A stretch of DNA of 64,000 nt from Halobacteriales archaeon QS_4_69_225. GTDB lineage: Archaea; Halobacteriota; Halobacteria; Halobacteriales; Haloarculaceae. Below are positions 44,952-53,049 of this stretch, in pieces. The DNA lies in assembly GCA_003020965.1 (NCBI GenBank), contig PXRL01000008.1, positions 232,760-296,759 of the forward strand, read 5' to 3'. A model generated the notes under the pieces. It was not told the origin of the DNA. It made no database searches and saw only the letters and a list, made by a program, of their open reading frames with translations. The translations under genes were made by a program, and so were the position numbers. Numbering within the stretch: position 1 is the first letter of the stretch; every line of letters starts with the position of its first letter.

Positions 44952-46419
44952 CGTACTCCTCCGTGGAGGTCAGCGTGGTCCAGGACGGCGGCCGGCCCGC
45001 GTTCAGCAGCGTCACGTACAGCCGGCGGCTCCGCCGGTGGACGCCGATCTCGACGACGAGGTACGCCGCGAGGAAGGCGACGGCGACGAGAACGTGGACG
45101 GCCGTCGGTTCCGTCGCCGTCGTCCCGACTGCCGGCAGGCCGACGAGCAGCCCCTCGACGGCCCGGTAGACGCCGCCGTAGACGGCGACCGCCGGCAGCG
45201 CCACCAGCGGGACGGCGCCGTAACGGACCGTTCCGGGCAGCGAGGGCCGCGCCGTCACGTCGCGAGCGGCGTGCAGCACGGTCAGCCCGACGAGTCCCGC
45301 CAGCAGGAGGCCGTTGCCCGACCCTTTCCCGGTGAGGACGACGAACAGGCCGGCCCCTGCGACTGCGGTGGCGACGCCGACCGCGGCGCCGGCGACGCCC
45401 GTCGACCCGGGGTCGGACTTCGCGGGGTGTTCGTGGGCGACCCGGCTGCCCGAGGCGAGGAACTGGTAGGCCTTGTAAAAGCCGTGCAGCAGGAAGTGGG
45501 TGACGGCCGCCGCGAAGAACCCCAGTCCGGCCTGCATGATCATGAAGCCCATCTGCCCGACCGTCGAGCAGCCGAGTGCGCCCTTGACGTCGGTCCGGAC
45601 GCTCTTCAGCAGCTTCCCGGTCAGCGCGCCGGCGGCGCCGACGATCACGATCGCGAGCATGACGCGGGTGTCGACCGTCACGACCGGCGCGAAGCGGACC
45701 AGCAGTATCCCGCCGGCGTTGACGAAGCCGGCGTGCATCAGCGCCGAGGCCGGCGTCGGGGCCGTCATCGACGACAGCAGCCACCCGTGGAACGGGACGA
45801 GCGCCGACTGCGTCATCGCCGCCAACAGCAGTGTCCCGGCGGCCGCGAGCACGACCGTCGACGGGTCGGAGCCGACGGCACCGCCGACCCCCGAGACCGT
45901 CGTCGCCCCGGTGTGTCGCCACAGGGCGACGAGGCCGGCCGCCAGCAGCGCGCCGCTGGCGAGGAAGTACCGCCGGGCGAGTGCGCCCGCCGCCTGCGCC
46001 TGCGGCCAGTCGCCGTGGCCGATCAGGCCGGCCATCACGAGCCCCATCGCGAGCCACGCGGCCCAAAACAGGAGGAAGGCGTCGGCCGCAACGAGCACCA
46101 TCACGATCAGCGTGAAGGCGAACACGCGCCCGAAGAAGCCGTTCGCGTCCCGTTCGCCGGCCATGTACCGCCGCGAGTAGCTGTGGACGATGCCGCCGAA
46201 GAAGGCGACGACCGTCCACATCAGGACCGTCAGCCCGTCGACGGCGACCGGCCCGGCCGACACCTGCGGGCCGCCGCGCCGGAGCCAGACGGCCGACACG
46301 CCGAGGCTGACGACCCACAGCAGCCACACCGCCCGCGTCAGCGCCGCCGGCAGCCGCGACCCGCCGTCGCCCGGCGTCGGAAGCCCTCCGACCGTCCTCG
46401 TCTCGTGGTCTCCTGTCAT
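44941..46419 (-). CDS. dabB: DabB, proton-conducting membrane subunit (NuoL/MrpA-like)
   Basis: 492 residues, about 12-14 hydrophobic segments. The antiporter-like PF00361 core has the conserved Lys/His of the proton path, in TQSALVPFHGWLLSSMTAPTP... and HAGFVNAGGILLVRF (about 220-255), and KGALGCSTVGQMGFM. It would use the proton motive force to drive DabA. The extra NuoL piston helix is absent, as in DabB. First gene of the dabBA operon; its stop overlaps the dabA start. AT-rich sequence around 46500 may hold the promoter. Confidence 0.85.
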   Translation of the reverse strand: MTGDHETRTVGGLPTPGDGGSRLPAALTRAVWLLWVVSLGVSAVWLRRGGPQVSAGPVAVDGLTVLMWTVVAFFGGIVHSYSRRYMAGERDANGFFGRVFAFTLIVMVLVAADAFLLFWAAWLAMGLVMAGLIGHGDWPQAQAAGALARRYFLASGALLAAGLVALWRHTGATTVSGVGGAVGSDPSTVVLAAAGTLLLAAMTQSALVPFHGWLLSSMTAPTPASALMHAGFVNAGGILLVRFAPVVTVDTRVMLAIVIVGAAGALTGKLLKSVRTDVKGALGCSTVGQMGFMIMQAGLGFFAAAVTHFLLHGFYKAYQFLASGSRVAHEHPAKSDPGSTGVAGAAVGVATAVAGAGLFVVLTGKGSGNGLLLAGLVGLTVLHAARDVTARPSLPGTVRYGAVPLVALPAVAVYGGVYRAVEGLLVGLPAVGTTATEPTAVHVLVAVAFLAAYLVVEIGVHRRSRRLYVTLLNAGRPPSWTTLTSTEEYDEY

Positions 46420-46752
46420 CGTTCGCTCCAGTTGCGGCCGGTCGCGGCGACACGACGCTCCGCCCGCGACGACCGGCCGTCTCTATCATCGGTACGAACG
46501 GAACGATTATTGAAACTATCCAAATTACCGTTTCGTTCAGAGACGTGGATCGGGAGAACGTTATGGTTTCACACACCGTGCGGATGTCCCGTCGGCCTGC
46601 GAGCCGGGCGGACCGGCTGACCGCCCCCGGATTCCGGTCGGCTGCCGTTCCGTCTCCGGGTCCGGTCCGACTGATCGGCTCGGCCGGGGGCACCCGTGCC
46701 GGGTCGTTCGTTTTATGTCTCCGAGGAAATCAGTTCCTCACGACGCGTTGCT
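46420..46752. other. Divergent intergenic region between dabB and the amidohydrolase gene
   Basis: 333 bases. The stretch CGATTATTGAAACTATCCAA (about 46502-46521) is AT-rich in a GC-rich setting and is the best candidate for the dabBA promoter. CGTTTTATGTC at about 46710-46720 precedes the amidohydrolase. No gene or repeat recognised. Confidence 0.4.
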
Positions 46753-47769
46753 ATGGAAGAACTGACCGGGACCATCCTCGCCGGAGAGACGTTCGAGCCG
46801 GTCCGCGGCCGCGTCGTCGTCGCCGACGGCCGTGTACGGGCCGTCGAGGAGGCGGCGACGGACTCGACGGACATCGTCCTGCCGGCGTTCGTCAACGCCC
46901 ACACGCACCTCGGGGACTCCGTCGCCAAGGAGGCTGCCGCTGGACTCGGCCTGGAGGAGGCGGTGGCGCCGCCGGACAGCCTGAAGCACCGCCGGCTCGC
47001 GGCCGCCGACCGCTCGACGCTCGTGACGGCGATGCGCCGGACGCTCCGGTTCGTGCGCCGCACGGGGACGGTCTCCTGTCTGGACTTCCGCGAGAACGGC
47101 GTCGCAGGCGCCCGCGCGCTCCGGGAGGCCGCCGGGCCGACCGGCGTCGACCCGTTCATCTTCGGCAGCGGCGACGCCGCCGTTCTCGGGGTCGCCGACG
47201 GCTACGGTGCCAGCGGCGCCAACGACGACGACTTCGCCGACGAGCGGGCCGCCGCCCGCGAGGCCGGCGTACCGTTCGCCATCCACGCCGGCGAGCCGGA
47301 CGCCTCGGACATCGACCCCGCTCTCGGGCTGGAGCCGGACCTGCTCGTCCACATGGTCCACGCCGGCCCCGACCACCTCCGGCGGCTCGCCGACCGGTCG
47401 GTCCCCGTGGCGGTCTGTCCCCGGGCCAACGCCACCCTCGGGGTGGGGACGCCGCCGATCCGGGAGCTACTCGACCACACGACCGTCGCCCTCGGGACCG
47501 ACAACGTGATGTTGAACCCGCCGTCGATGTTCCGGGAGATGGCCGACACCGCCCGCCGGTTCGACGTGACCGACCGGGAGGTCCTGCGGATGGCGACGAC
47601 GGCTGGCGCCGAGATAGCCGGCCTCGACTGCGGCGTCGTCGCCTCCGGCCGGCGGGCGGCGCTGGTCGTCCTCGACGGCGACTCGGACAACCTGGCCGGC
47701 TCGGTCGACCCGGTCCGGGCGGTCGTCCGGCGGGCGACCGCCGCCGACGTCGACCGCGTCCTGTTCTAA
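46753..47769 (+). CDS. Amidohydrolase superfamily protein (chlorohydrolase/deaminase-like)
   Basis: 338 residues. The metal-binding HxH is in PAFVNAHTHLGDS (about 50-60), with His in FAIHAGE and HMVHAGPDHL and Asp in VALGTDNVMLN, the four positions of the ATZ/TRZ subgroup. It probably deaminates or hydrolyses a cyclic nitrogen compound; substrate unknown. ATG 46753 gives MEELTGTILAGETF, the normal beta-sandwich start. Its stop overlaps that of the convergent Lrp regulator. Confidence 0.85.
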   Translation: MEELTGTILAGETFEPVRGRVVVADGRVRAVEEAATDSTDIVLPAFVNAHTHLGDSVAKEAAAGLGLEEAVAPPDSLKHRRLAAADRSTLVTAMRRTLRFVRRTGTVSCLDFRENGVAGARALREAAGPTGVDPFIFGSGDAAVLGVADGYGASGANDDDFADERAAAREAGVPFAIHAGEPDASDIDPALGLEPDLLVHMVHAGPDHLRRLADRSVPVAVCPRANATLGVGTPPIRELLDHTTVALGTDNVMLNPPSMFREMADTARRFDVTDREVLRMATTAGAEIAGLDCGVVASGRRAALVVLDGDSDNLAGSVDPVRAVVRRATAADVDRVLF

Positions 47770-48227
47770 GGGTCGAAGCCGCCGAACGGCGTCGTCTCGT
47801 GGCTCCGGACGAGCACCTCGTCGGCGACGGTCAGCCCCATCTCCAGCAGCTCCCGTGCGACGGGGGTGATGTCCTCGTCGGACTCTCCGACGGCCGTCAC
47901 CAGCAGGTTCCGGTCGCCGGTGACGAGCTCCTGGACCGACACCACCCCGTCGATGTCGAGGATCTCCTCGACGCGGTCGCCCCGCTCCGGAATCGAGGCG
48001 GTGCAGAACAGGAGCATCCGTAGCGGATGCCCCGACTTCTGGTAGTCGACTCGGGCGCCGTATCCCTTGATGATGCCGTCGTCCTCGAGCCCCCGGATGC
48101 GCTTGCGGACGGTGCTGTCGGAGGTGCCGGTTCGCTCGGCGATGTCCCCCGACGACGCGTTCCGTGCGTCGTCCTGCAGGGCGTGCAGGATGGCCCTGTC
48201 GACGTCGTCGATGGCCCGGTCGGACAT
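47766..48227 (-). CDS. Lrp/AsnC family transcriptional regulator
   Basis: 153 residues. The N-terminal HTH ([20 protein letters not shown], then [20 protein letters not shown]) is followed by the RAM ligand-binding domain ([27 protein letters not shown]). Such regulators respond to amino acids in haloarchaea. ATG 48227 is preferred to an upstream in-frame start that would add a disordered Arg-rich tail. It is divergent from aroE, so it may control aromatic amino-acid synthesis or itself. Confidence 0.85.
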   Translation of the reverse strand: MSDRAIDDVDRAILHALQDDARNASSGDIAERTGTSDSTVRKRIRGLEDDGIIKGYGARVDYQKSGHPLRMLLFCTASIPERGDRVEEILDIDGVVSVQELVTGDRNLLVTAVGESDEDITPVARELLEMGLTVADEVLVRSHETTPFGGFDP

Positions 48228-48369
48228 GCCGGTAGGTCGGCGCCGGGGGACCTGTAGCTTCCGACGCCGGCCGACTTCCGGTCGACGCCGCTGGCCGTCG
48301 GCACCCGCCGCGCCGGCCGACACCCCCGCCGGTCGGGAACGTTATGTCCGCGGCCGGACCACACCCGGT

Positions 48370-49164
48370 ATGGACGTCTTCGGTCTCATCGGTAGCCCCG
48401 TCGAGCACTCCGTGTCGCCGCAGATGCACGAGGCAGCCTACGAGACGCTGGAGATGGACGCCCGCTACGTAACGCTGGAGCCCGCGGAGGACGCCCTCGG
48501 GCCGGCCGTCGACGGCGCGAGCGCGCTCGGCGTCGACGGACTGAACGTCACCATCCCGTTCAAGGAGTCGGTGCTGCCGCTCGTGGAGCCGGACCCGCTG
48601 GCCGAGCGCATCGGCGCGGTCAACACTGTCGACCTGTCGGGCGAGCCGACGGGCCACAACACCGACGCCGCGGGCGTCACGCGCGCGTTCGAACACCACG
48701 ACGTCTCGCCGTCGGGGACGGCGGTGGTCGTCGGCGCCGGCGGGGCGGGCCGGGCGGCGGCGTTCGCACTGGCCGACGCCGGCGCCGATGTCCGGATCGC
48801 CAACCGGACCGTCCCGCGGGCCGAGGCGCTGGCCGAGGCGGTATCGGGCGCCGATGCTCACGGGCTCGACGCCCTCGAGGAGCTGCTTGCGGACGCCGAC
48901 CTGCTGGTCAACGCCACCAGCGTCGGCATGGAGTCCGACGAGACGCCCGTCCCCGCGGCGGCGCTCCACGGCGACCTCGCGGTGCTGGATGCGGTGTACA
49001 CGCCGCTGGAGACGCGACTACTCCGGGAGGCGGCGGCGGCCGGTGCCACGACCATCGACGGGGCGTGGATGCTGCTGTTCCAGGGGGTCGAGGCGTTCGA
49101 GCTGTGGACCGGCCGGTCGGCGCCCGTCGAGGCGATGAATCGGGCGCTACGGGCGGCGCTGTAG
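48370..49164 (+). CDS. aroE: Shikimate dehydrogenase
   Basis: 264 residues. NADP-dependent reduction of 3-dehydroshikimate in aromatic amino-acid synthesis. Substrate site [12 protein letters not shown] and [12 protein letters not shown] (catalytic Lys), NTDAAG, nucleotide loop [16 protein letters not shown] and NRT after it, and the C-terminal [18 protein letters not shown]. Complete. It heads a run with the HhH gene and the p-aminobenzoate locus, a branch of the same pathway. Confidence 0.93.
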   Translation: MDVFGLIGSPVEHSVSPQMHEAAYETLEMDARYVTLEPAEDALGPAVDGASALGVDGLNVTIPFKESVLPLVEPDPLAERIGAVNTVDLSGEPTGHNTDAAGVTRAFEHHDVSPSGTAVVVGAGGAGRAAAFALADAGADVRIANRTVPRAEALAEAVSGADAHGLDALEELLADADLLVNATSVGMESDETPVPAAALHGDLAVLDAVYTPLETRLLREAAAAGATTIDGAWMLLFQGVEAFELWTGRSAPVEAMNRALRAAL

Positions 49165-49211
49165 CCGCGACAGCCACCGGCGTTAAGTACGACCCGCCGC
49201 TGACTCCGCGT

Positions 49212-49631
49212 ATGGTGTTCGAACTGCTCCGAACGGTCCTGGGGCTGGGGAGTTCCGACTCGACCGGCGAGACCGACGTGACGGTCGAGCGGAAGCCGAA
49301 CGAGGGCGCCGCGGGCACCGACGGCGACGCCCACGAGGAGGCCGCCGCCGCGGACACCGACGCCGCCGCCTCGACCGGCTCGATGACCGAGGAGCCGCCG
49401 AGGACCGGCGCCGCCGAGCCGGCCGAGGCCGCCGGGCCGACCGGCGGCGACGAGGTCGTCCCCGTCGAGGAGGTCAGCGGCATCGGCCCTGCATACGCCG
49501 AGCGGCTGTCGACGGCGGGCATCGACACCGTCGGTGACCTGCTGGCGGCCGACCCCGAGGAGGTCGCCGACAGCACGGACATCTCCACCAAGCGAATCGG
49601 TCGCTGGCAGGACCGCGCGGAGGGGTCCTGA
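49212..49631 (+). CDS. Helix-hairpin-helix domain protein
   Basis: 139 residues. A short N-terminal helix and a long disordered acidic/Ala-rich linker (about 20-85) lead to a C-terminal HhH domain, VEEVSGIGPAYAERLSTAGI and TVGDLLAADPEEVADSTDIS, of the kind that binds DNA non-specifically. No catalytic domain. ATG 49212. Confidence 0.75.
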   Translation: MVFELLRTVLGLGSSDSTGETDVTVERKPNEGAAGTDGDAHEEAAAADTDAAASTGSMTEEPPRTGAAEPAEAAGPTGGDEVVPVEEVSGIGPAYAERLSTAGIDTVGDLLAADPEEVADSTDISTKRIGRWQDRAEGS

Positions 49632-49670
49632 ACCGCAAGACCGTTACCGGTCGGCCGCCACGTCGTAGTG

Positions 49671-50063
49671 ATGCGTGTGGTCACCGACAGGACCGCCTTC
49701 CGCGAGGCGGCCGCCGCGGCCCTGTCCGGCGCGCGGGTGCCGGTCGAACTCCGCGTCGACGTCGCCGACCCGTTCGAGGCCTACCGCCGGGCCCGCATCG
49801 GCGACGGCGACGACGTGTTCCTCGAGACGACCGGCAGCCAGTCCGGCTGGGGCTACTTCGCGACCGACGCCGTCTCCCGCGGTGACGGCTCGCCGTCGCT
49901 GGACGCGCTGGCGGGGGTCCTCGACGACGAGCGGGATGTCCTCATGGGCGTCTGGCACCGTCGGACGCCGCACGTCGGCGTCCAGTTCCGCCCCGAAAGT
50001 ATCCTCACCGGCGTCGGTGAGCGCATAATCGAGCGCTTCTGTCAGCGATGCAGTACCACCTGA
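49671..50063 (+). pseudogene. pabB-pabA collapse remnant (aminodeoxychorismate synthase)
   Basis: 130 residues in one frame. The first 85 resemble the N-terminus of PabB/TrpE (ARVPVELRVDVADPFEAYRR, LETTGSQSGWGYFATDAVSR), breaking off at LAGVLDDE. The last 40 match the C-terminus of PabA/TrpG: HVGVQFRPESILTGVGERII. Between them the catalytic PabB domain and the PabA cysteine domain, roughly 1.8 kb, are missing. The PabA catalytic His of the HPE motif reads Arg. It overlaps the pabC start by 16 bases, the normal operon join. The result cannot make aminodeoxychorismate. Confidence 0.65.
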
Positions 50064-50917
50064 ACGGCGAGCTGGTGCCCCGCGAGGAGGCGACCGTCAG
50101 CGTCGACGACCGAGGGTTCCGCTACGGCGACGCGGTCTTCGAGACGTGTCGAGCCTACGGCGGCGAGGTGTACGCCTGGGACCGCCACGTCGACCGGCTC
50201 CGGGAGGGTTGCGAGACGCTCGGCATGGCCGAGGCGGCCCCCGACGACCTCGCCGTCCGGGTCGCCGAGACGCTCGACGCCAACGACCTCGCGGATGCCT
50301 ACGTCCGGATCTCCGTCAGCCGCGGCGTTCAGCCGGGCAAGCTGACGCCACAGCCGGACGTCGACCCGACGGTCGTCGTCTACGTCAAGCCGCTACCGCG
50401 GGGCGGCGTCGACGGCGAGCCCGTCTGGGACGGTCCCGCGGTCGTCCAGTCGGTGAAGACCCGCCGGGTACCCGGGGCCGCGCTGCCGGCCGACGCGAAG
50501 ACCCACAACTACCTCAACGCCATCCTCGCGCGGCTGGAACTCCGACGGGCCGCCAACGACTCCTACCGGTCGGACGAGGCCCTGATGCGGGACGTCGACG
50601 GAAACGTCGCCGAGGGCGCCTCGAGCAACCTCTTCTTCGTCGACGACGGCGTGTTGAAGACGCCGGCTGCGAGGTCGCTCCTGCCGGGCATCACCCGGGA
50701 GCTGGTCGTCGAGCTCGCGGAGGCCGAGGGGTTCCCCGTCGAGACCGGCCGGTACTCACTCGACGACGTCCGAGAGGCAGGCGAGGCGTTCCTGACGAAC
50801 TCGACGTGGGAGCTTCGGCCCGTCGAGCGGGTCGACGGCATCGCTGTCGGCGACGGCCCGATGACGTCGCTGCTCCGTCGGCTCTACGACGAACGCGTCG
50901 AGGAGCGCTGCTACTGA
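50048..50917 (+). CDS. pabC: Aminodeoxychorismate lyase / class IV aminotransferase
   Basis: 289 residues, PLP fold type IV. Visible are SVDDRGFRYGDAVFETCRAY, the PLP Lys in PADAKTHNYLNAILARLE, and VAEGASSNLFFVDDG. Either branched-chain/D-amino-acid aminotransferase or PabC; the overlap with the pabA remnant supports PabC, which forms p-aminobenzoate. ATG 50048. With pabBA lost its substrate must come from elsewhere or it has become idle. Confidence 0.8.
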   Translation: MQYHLNGELVPREEATVSVDDRGFRYGDAVFETCRAYGGEVYAWDRHVDRLREGCETLGMAEAAPDDLAVRVAETLDANDLADAYVRISVSRGVQPGKLTPQPDVDPTVVVYVKPLPRGGVDGEPVWDGPAVVQSVKTRRVPGAALPADAKTHNYLNAILARLELRRAANDSYRSDEALMRDVDGNVAEGASSNLFFVDDGVLKTPAARSLLPGITRELVVELAEAEGFPVETGRYSLDDVREAGEAFLTNSTWELRPVERVDGIAVGDGPMTSLLRRLYDERVEERCY

Positions 50918-50948
50918 GGAGACGCGGACGGCGTGCGACGACCGCCGC

Positions 50949-51656
50949 CTACGGCCGGAGTACCGTCTCGGGGTCGACATCGCCGTCGGGACCGACGACG
51001 ACGTCGCTACGAGCCGCCGACCCGACGGCGACAGTGCCGCCGGCGACGATCGGTGCGACCAGTCCCGCGACGACGACGCCCGGGTCGGCGAACGGCGCGC
51101 CGGCGGCGACGCCAACTTCGTCGCCGACATCGATCTCCGCCCGCTCGACGACCGCCTCGGCCGCCTCGAGCACTTCGCCGTGACTGTACGTTACCCCGTC
51201 GCTCCGGAGCAGCGGGTCCCCCGGAGCGACGATGTCCGGCGGCATCGATGGGTTCTCGCTCCAGACGTCCCGCTCGAAGTACGCCACCGACGGGTCCGGA
51301 TGCTGGTCGCCGTACACGACCGGCTTCGTGCCGGCGTCGAGGTCGTGGTCGTCGAGCGTCGGTTCGGGGACGACGACTGCCCGGACGCCGTCGTCCGGAG
51401 CCGTCGGCGGGTCGAAGCGGACGACACCGCCCAGCAGCGCGGCGCCGTACAGCGTCAACACGGGCTCCGGCAGCGGGTCGTCCGCAACTGCGACGCCGTC
51501 GCCGCCTCGGACGCCGAGGTGTCGGAGGAAGTTCCCAATCTTCCAGGCGCTCGTGCAGAACCGCCGGTAGTCGTACTCCCGGTCGACGGCCGACGCCCGG
51601 AGCGCCGCCGCCTCCGAGCGCCGATCCCGTCCGATCAGGTCCCCGAGGACGTCCAT
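50949..51656 (-). CDS. Short acyl-CoA synthetase-like protein (AMP-binding superfamily, N-terminal part only)
   Basis: 235 residues. The start, YDYRRFCTSAWKIGNFLRHLGVRGGDGVAV, resembles the N-terminal subdomain of AMP-forming acyl-CoA synthetases. The P-loop-like TSGTTGxPK motif is absent and the C-terminal domain is missing, so ligase activity is unlikely. Stand-alone forms of this length occur in haloarchaea. Convergent with pabC. Function unknown. Confidence 0.6.
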   Translation of the reverse strand: MDVLGDLIGRDRRSEAAALRASAVDREYDYRRFCTSAWKIGNFLRHLGVRGGDGVAVADDPLPEPVLTLYGAALLGGVVRFDPPTAPDDGVRAVVVPEPTLDDHDLDAGTKPVVYGDQHPDPSVAYFERDVWSENPSMPPDIVAPGDPLLRSDGVTYSHGEVLEAAEAVVERAEIDVGDEVGVAAGAPFADPGVVVAGLVAPIVAGGTVAVGSAARSDVVVGPDGDVDPETVLRP

Positions 51657-51708
51657 ATCCGTCGTCGGGCCGCCGGACGTTTATACCCGAGCGACCCGGC
51701 TCACGGAT

Positions 51709-52014
51709 ATGGACGCACAGTCGCAGGTCGCGGCCTTCGTCGCGGAACACGACCTCGACGCGCCGGCGGCGTATCGACTGCTCGACACCGTCTCGGAACT
51801 CGGCGCGGTCGCCAAGGCGGTCTATACCTCGACGGACTACGGCGCCGACCCGGAGTCGGTCGACGTCCCGGAGGACGAACTCGGCGATGCGCTGTTCGCG
51901 CTGCTGGCGCTCTGTGCGGAAATCGACGTCGACGCCGAGGCCGCCCTCGAGACGTCGCTGTCGAAGTACGAAGACCGCCTCGCCGAGTCCGGGCGGGCGG
52001 GAAGCGGCGAGTAG
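51709..52014 (+). CDS. MazG-like nucleotide pyrophosphohydrolase family protein
   Basis: 101 residues, all-alpha. The pattern LLDTVSELGAVAKAVYTSTD ... ELGDALFALLALCAEIDVD ... ETSLSKYEDRL is that of the MazG helix pair, with ELGDALF matching the second metal-binding motif. The first EExxE site is reduced, so activity is uncertain. A TATA-like TTTATACC at 51680-51687 makes ATG 51709 leaderless. Divergent from the synthetase-like gene. Confidence 0.7.
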   Translation: MDAQSQVAAFVAEHDLDAPAAYRLLDTVSELGAVAKAVYTSTDYGADPESVDVPEDELGDALFALLALCAEIDVDAEAALETSLSKYEDRLAESGRAGSGE

Positions 52015-52236
52015 CGAGCAGGCGGAACGTTCTCTGGCCGGACGGGAGTCGACGGCCCGCGTTCCGCACACCTGGCCCCGGCGGGCCGCCGGCGACGTTC
52101 AGGTCACGGGCCGCCTGATCCCGTCCCCGTTGATAAATCTCCGGACGTTCGCTCGACGGGTCGGCCGGAGTGTCGCCCGCGGAACGGTCGGCGGCCCGCA
52201 TCCGCCGTGGCGGTTGAACCGCCTCGGGACCGCGGT

Positions 52237-53049
52237 TCAGTAGAACTCCCGAACCAGGTCCATCGCGTCGTCGGGAGCGCCGTCGGGGATGTCGGTCATC
52301 GGCTCGGTGACACCCTCGCGAGTCTCGAAGCCGATCGAGTTCTCGTCCTGGTAGATGACGCCCTGGTACTCCTTGTCGCGGTCCATGATGAGGTCCTTGG
52401 CGGCGTCGTAGTCGGTGCGGTCGTGGTCGAACTCCTCGTCGCCGACGGGCGAATACACGTTGACGAAGCCGAAGCCGTCGTGTTCGATGGCCTCCTGGAC
52501 GATTTCGGTGTGGCGCTGGGAGTCCGACGAGAAGGACTGAGCGATGAACGTGCCGCCGGCGGCCAGCGCCAGCGCCAGCGGGTTGACCGGCTGTTGGTTG
52601 GTGCCGTCCGGGCTCGTGGAGGTCTCGAAGTCCTCCCGCGAGGTGGGAGAAAACTGGCCCTTCGTCAGCCCGTAGATGCGGTTGTCCATGACGACGTACG
52701 TCATGTCGACGTTGCGGCGGACGGCGTGGACGAAGTGGCCGGCTCCGATGGAGTAGCCGTCACCGTCGCCGCCGGCGACCATCACCTCGAGTTCTGGATT
52801 GGCGATCTTGACGCCGGTGCCGACCGGCAGCGCCCGGCCGTGGACGCCGTGCAGCGCGTAGCTGTGCATGTACGTTCCGATCTTCCCGGAACAGCCGATG
52901 CCGGCGACCACGAACGTGTCGTCGGGATCGTTGCCCGTCTGGGCCAGCGCCTTCATCATGCCGTTCATCGTGCCGAAGTCGCCGCACCCGGGACACCAGG
53001 TGGGCTGTTCGTCCGATTTGAAGTCGGTGAATCTAATATCGGAGCTCAT
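52237..53049 (-). CDS. korB: 2-oxoacid:ferredoxin oxidoreductase, beta subunit
   Basis: 270 residues. TPP-binding subunit: the ligand motifs TWCPGCGDFG, AGIGCSGKIGTYMHSY and VMVAGGDGDGYSIGAGHF then NRIYGLTKGQFSPTS are complete. Oxidatively decarboxylates 2-oxoglutarate or pyruvate to the acyl-CoA with ferredoxin, replacing NAD-linked dehydrogenases in haloarchaea. The ATG overlaps the korA stop (ATGA). Confidence 0.92.
   Translation of the reverse strand: MSSDIRFTDFKSDEQPTWCPGCGDFGTMNGMMKALAQTGNDPDDTFVVAGIGCSGKIGTYMHSYALHGVHGRALPVGTGVKIANPELEVMVAGGDGDGYSIGAGHFVHAVRRNVDMTYVVMDNRIYGLTKGQFSPTSREDFETSTSPDGTNQQPVNPLALALAAGGTFIAQSFSSDSQRHTEIVQEAIEHDGFGFVNVYSPVGDEEFDHDRTDYDAAKDLIMDRDKEYQGVIYQDENSIGFETREGVTEPMTDIPDGAPDDAMDLVREFY

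Noticed and set aside
44860-46620. Long plus-strand open frame opposite dabB
   Set aside because: Antisense shadow caused by high GC; low-complexity Arg/Gln/Asp composition, while dabB is a coherent membrane protein.
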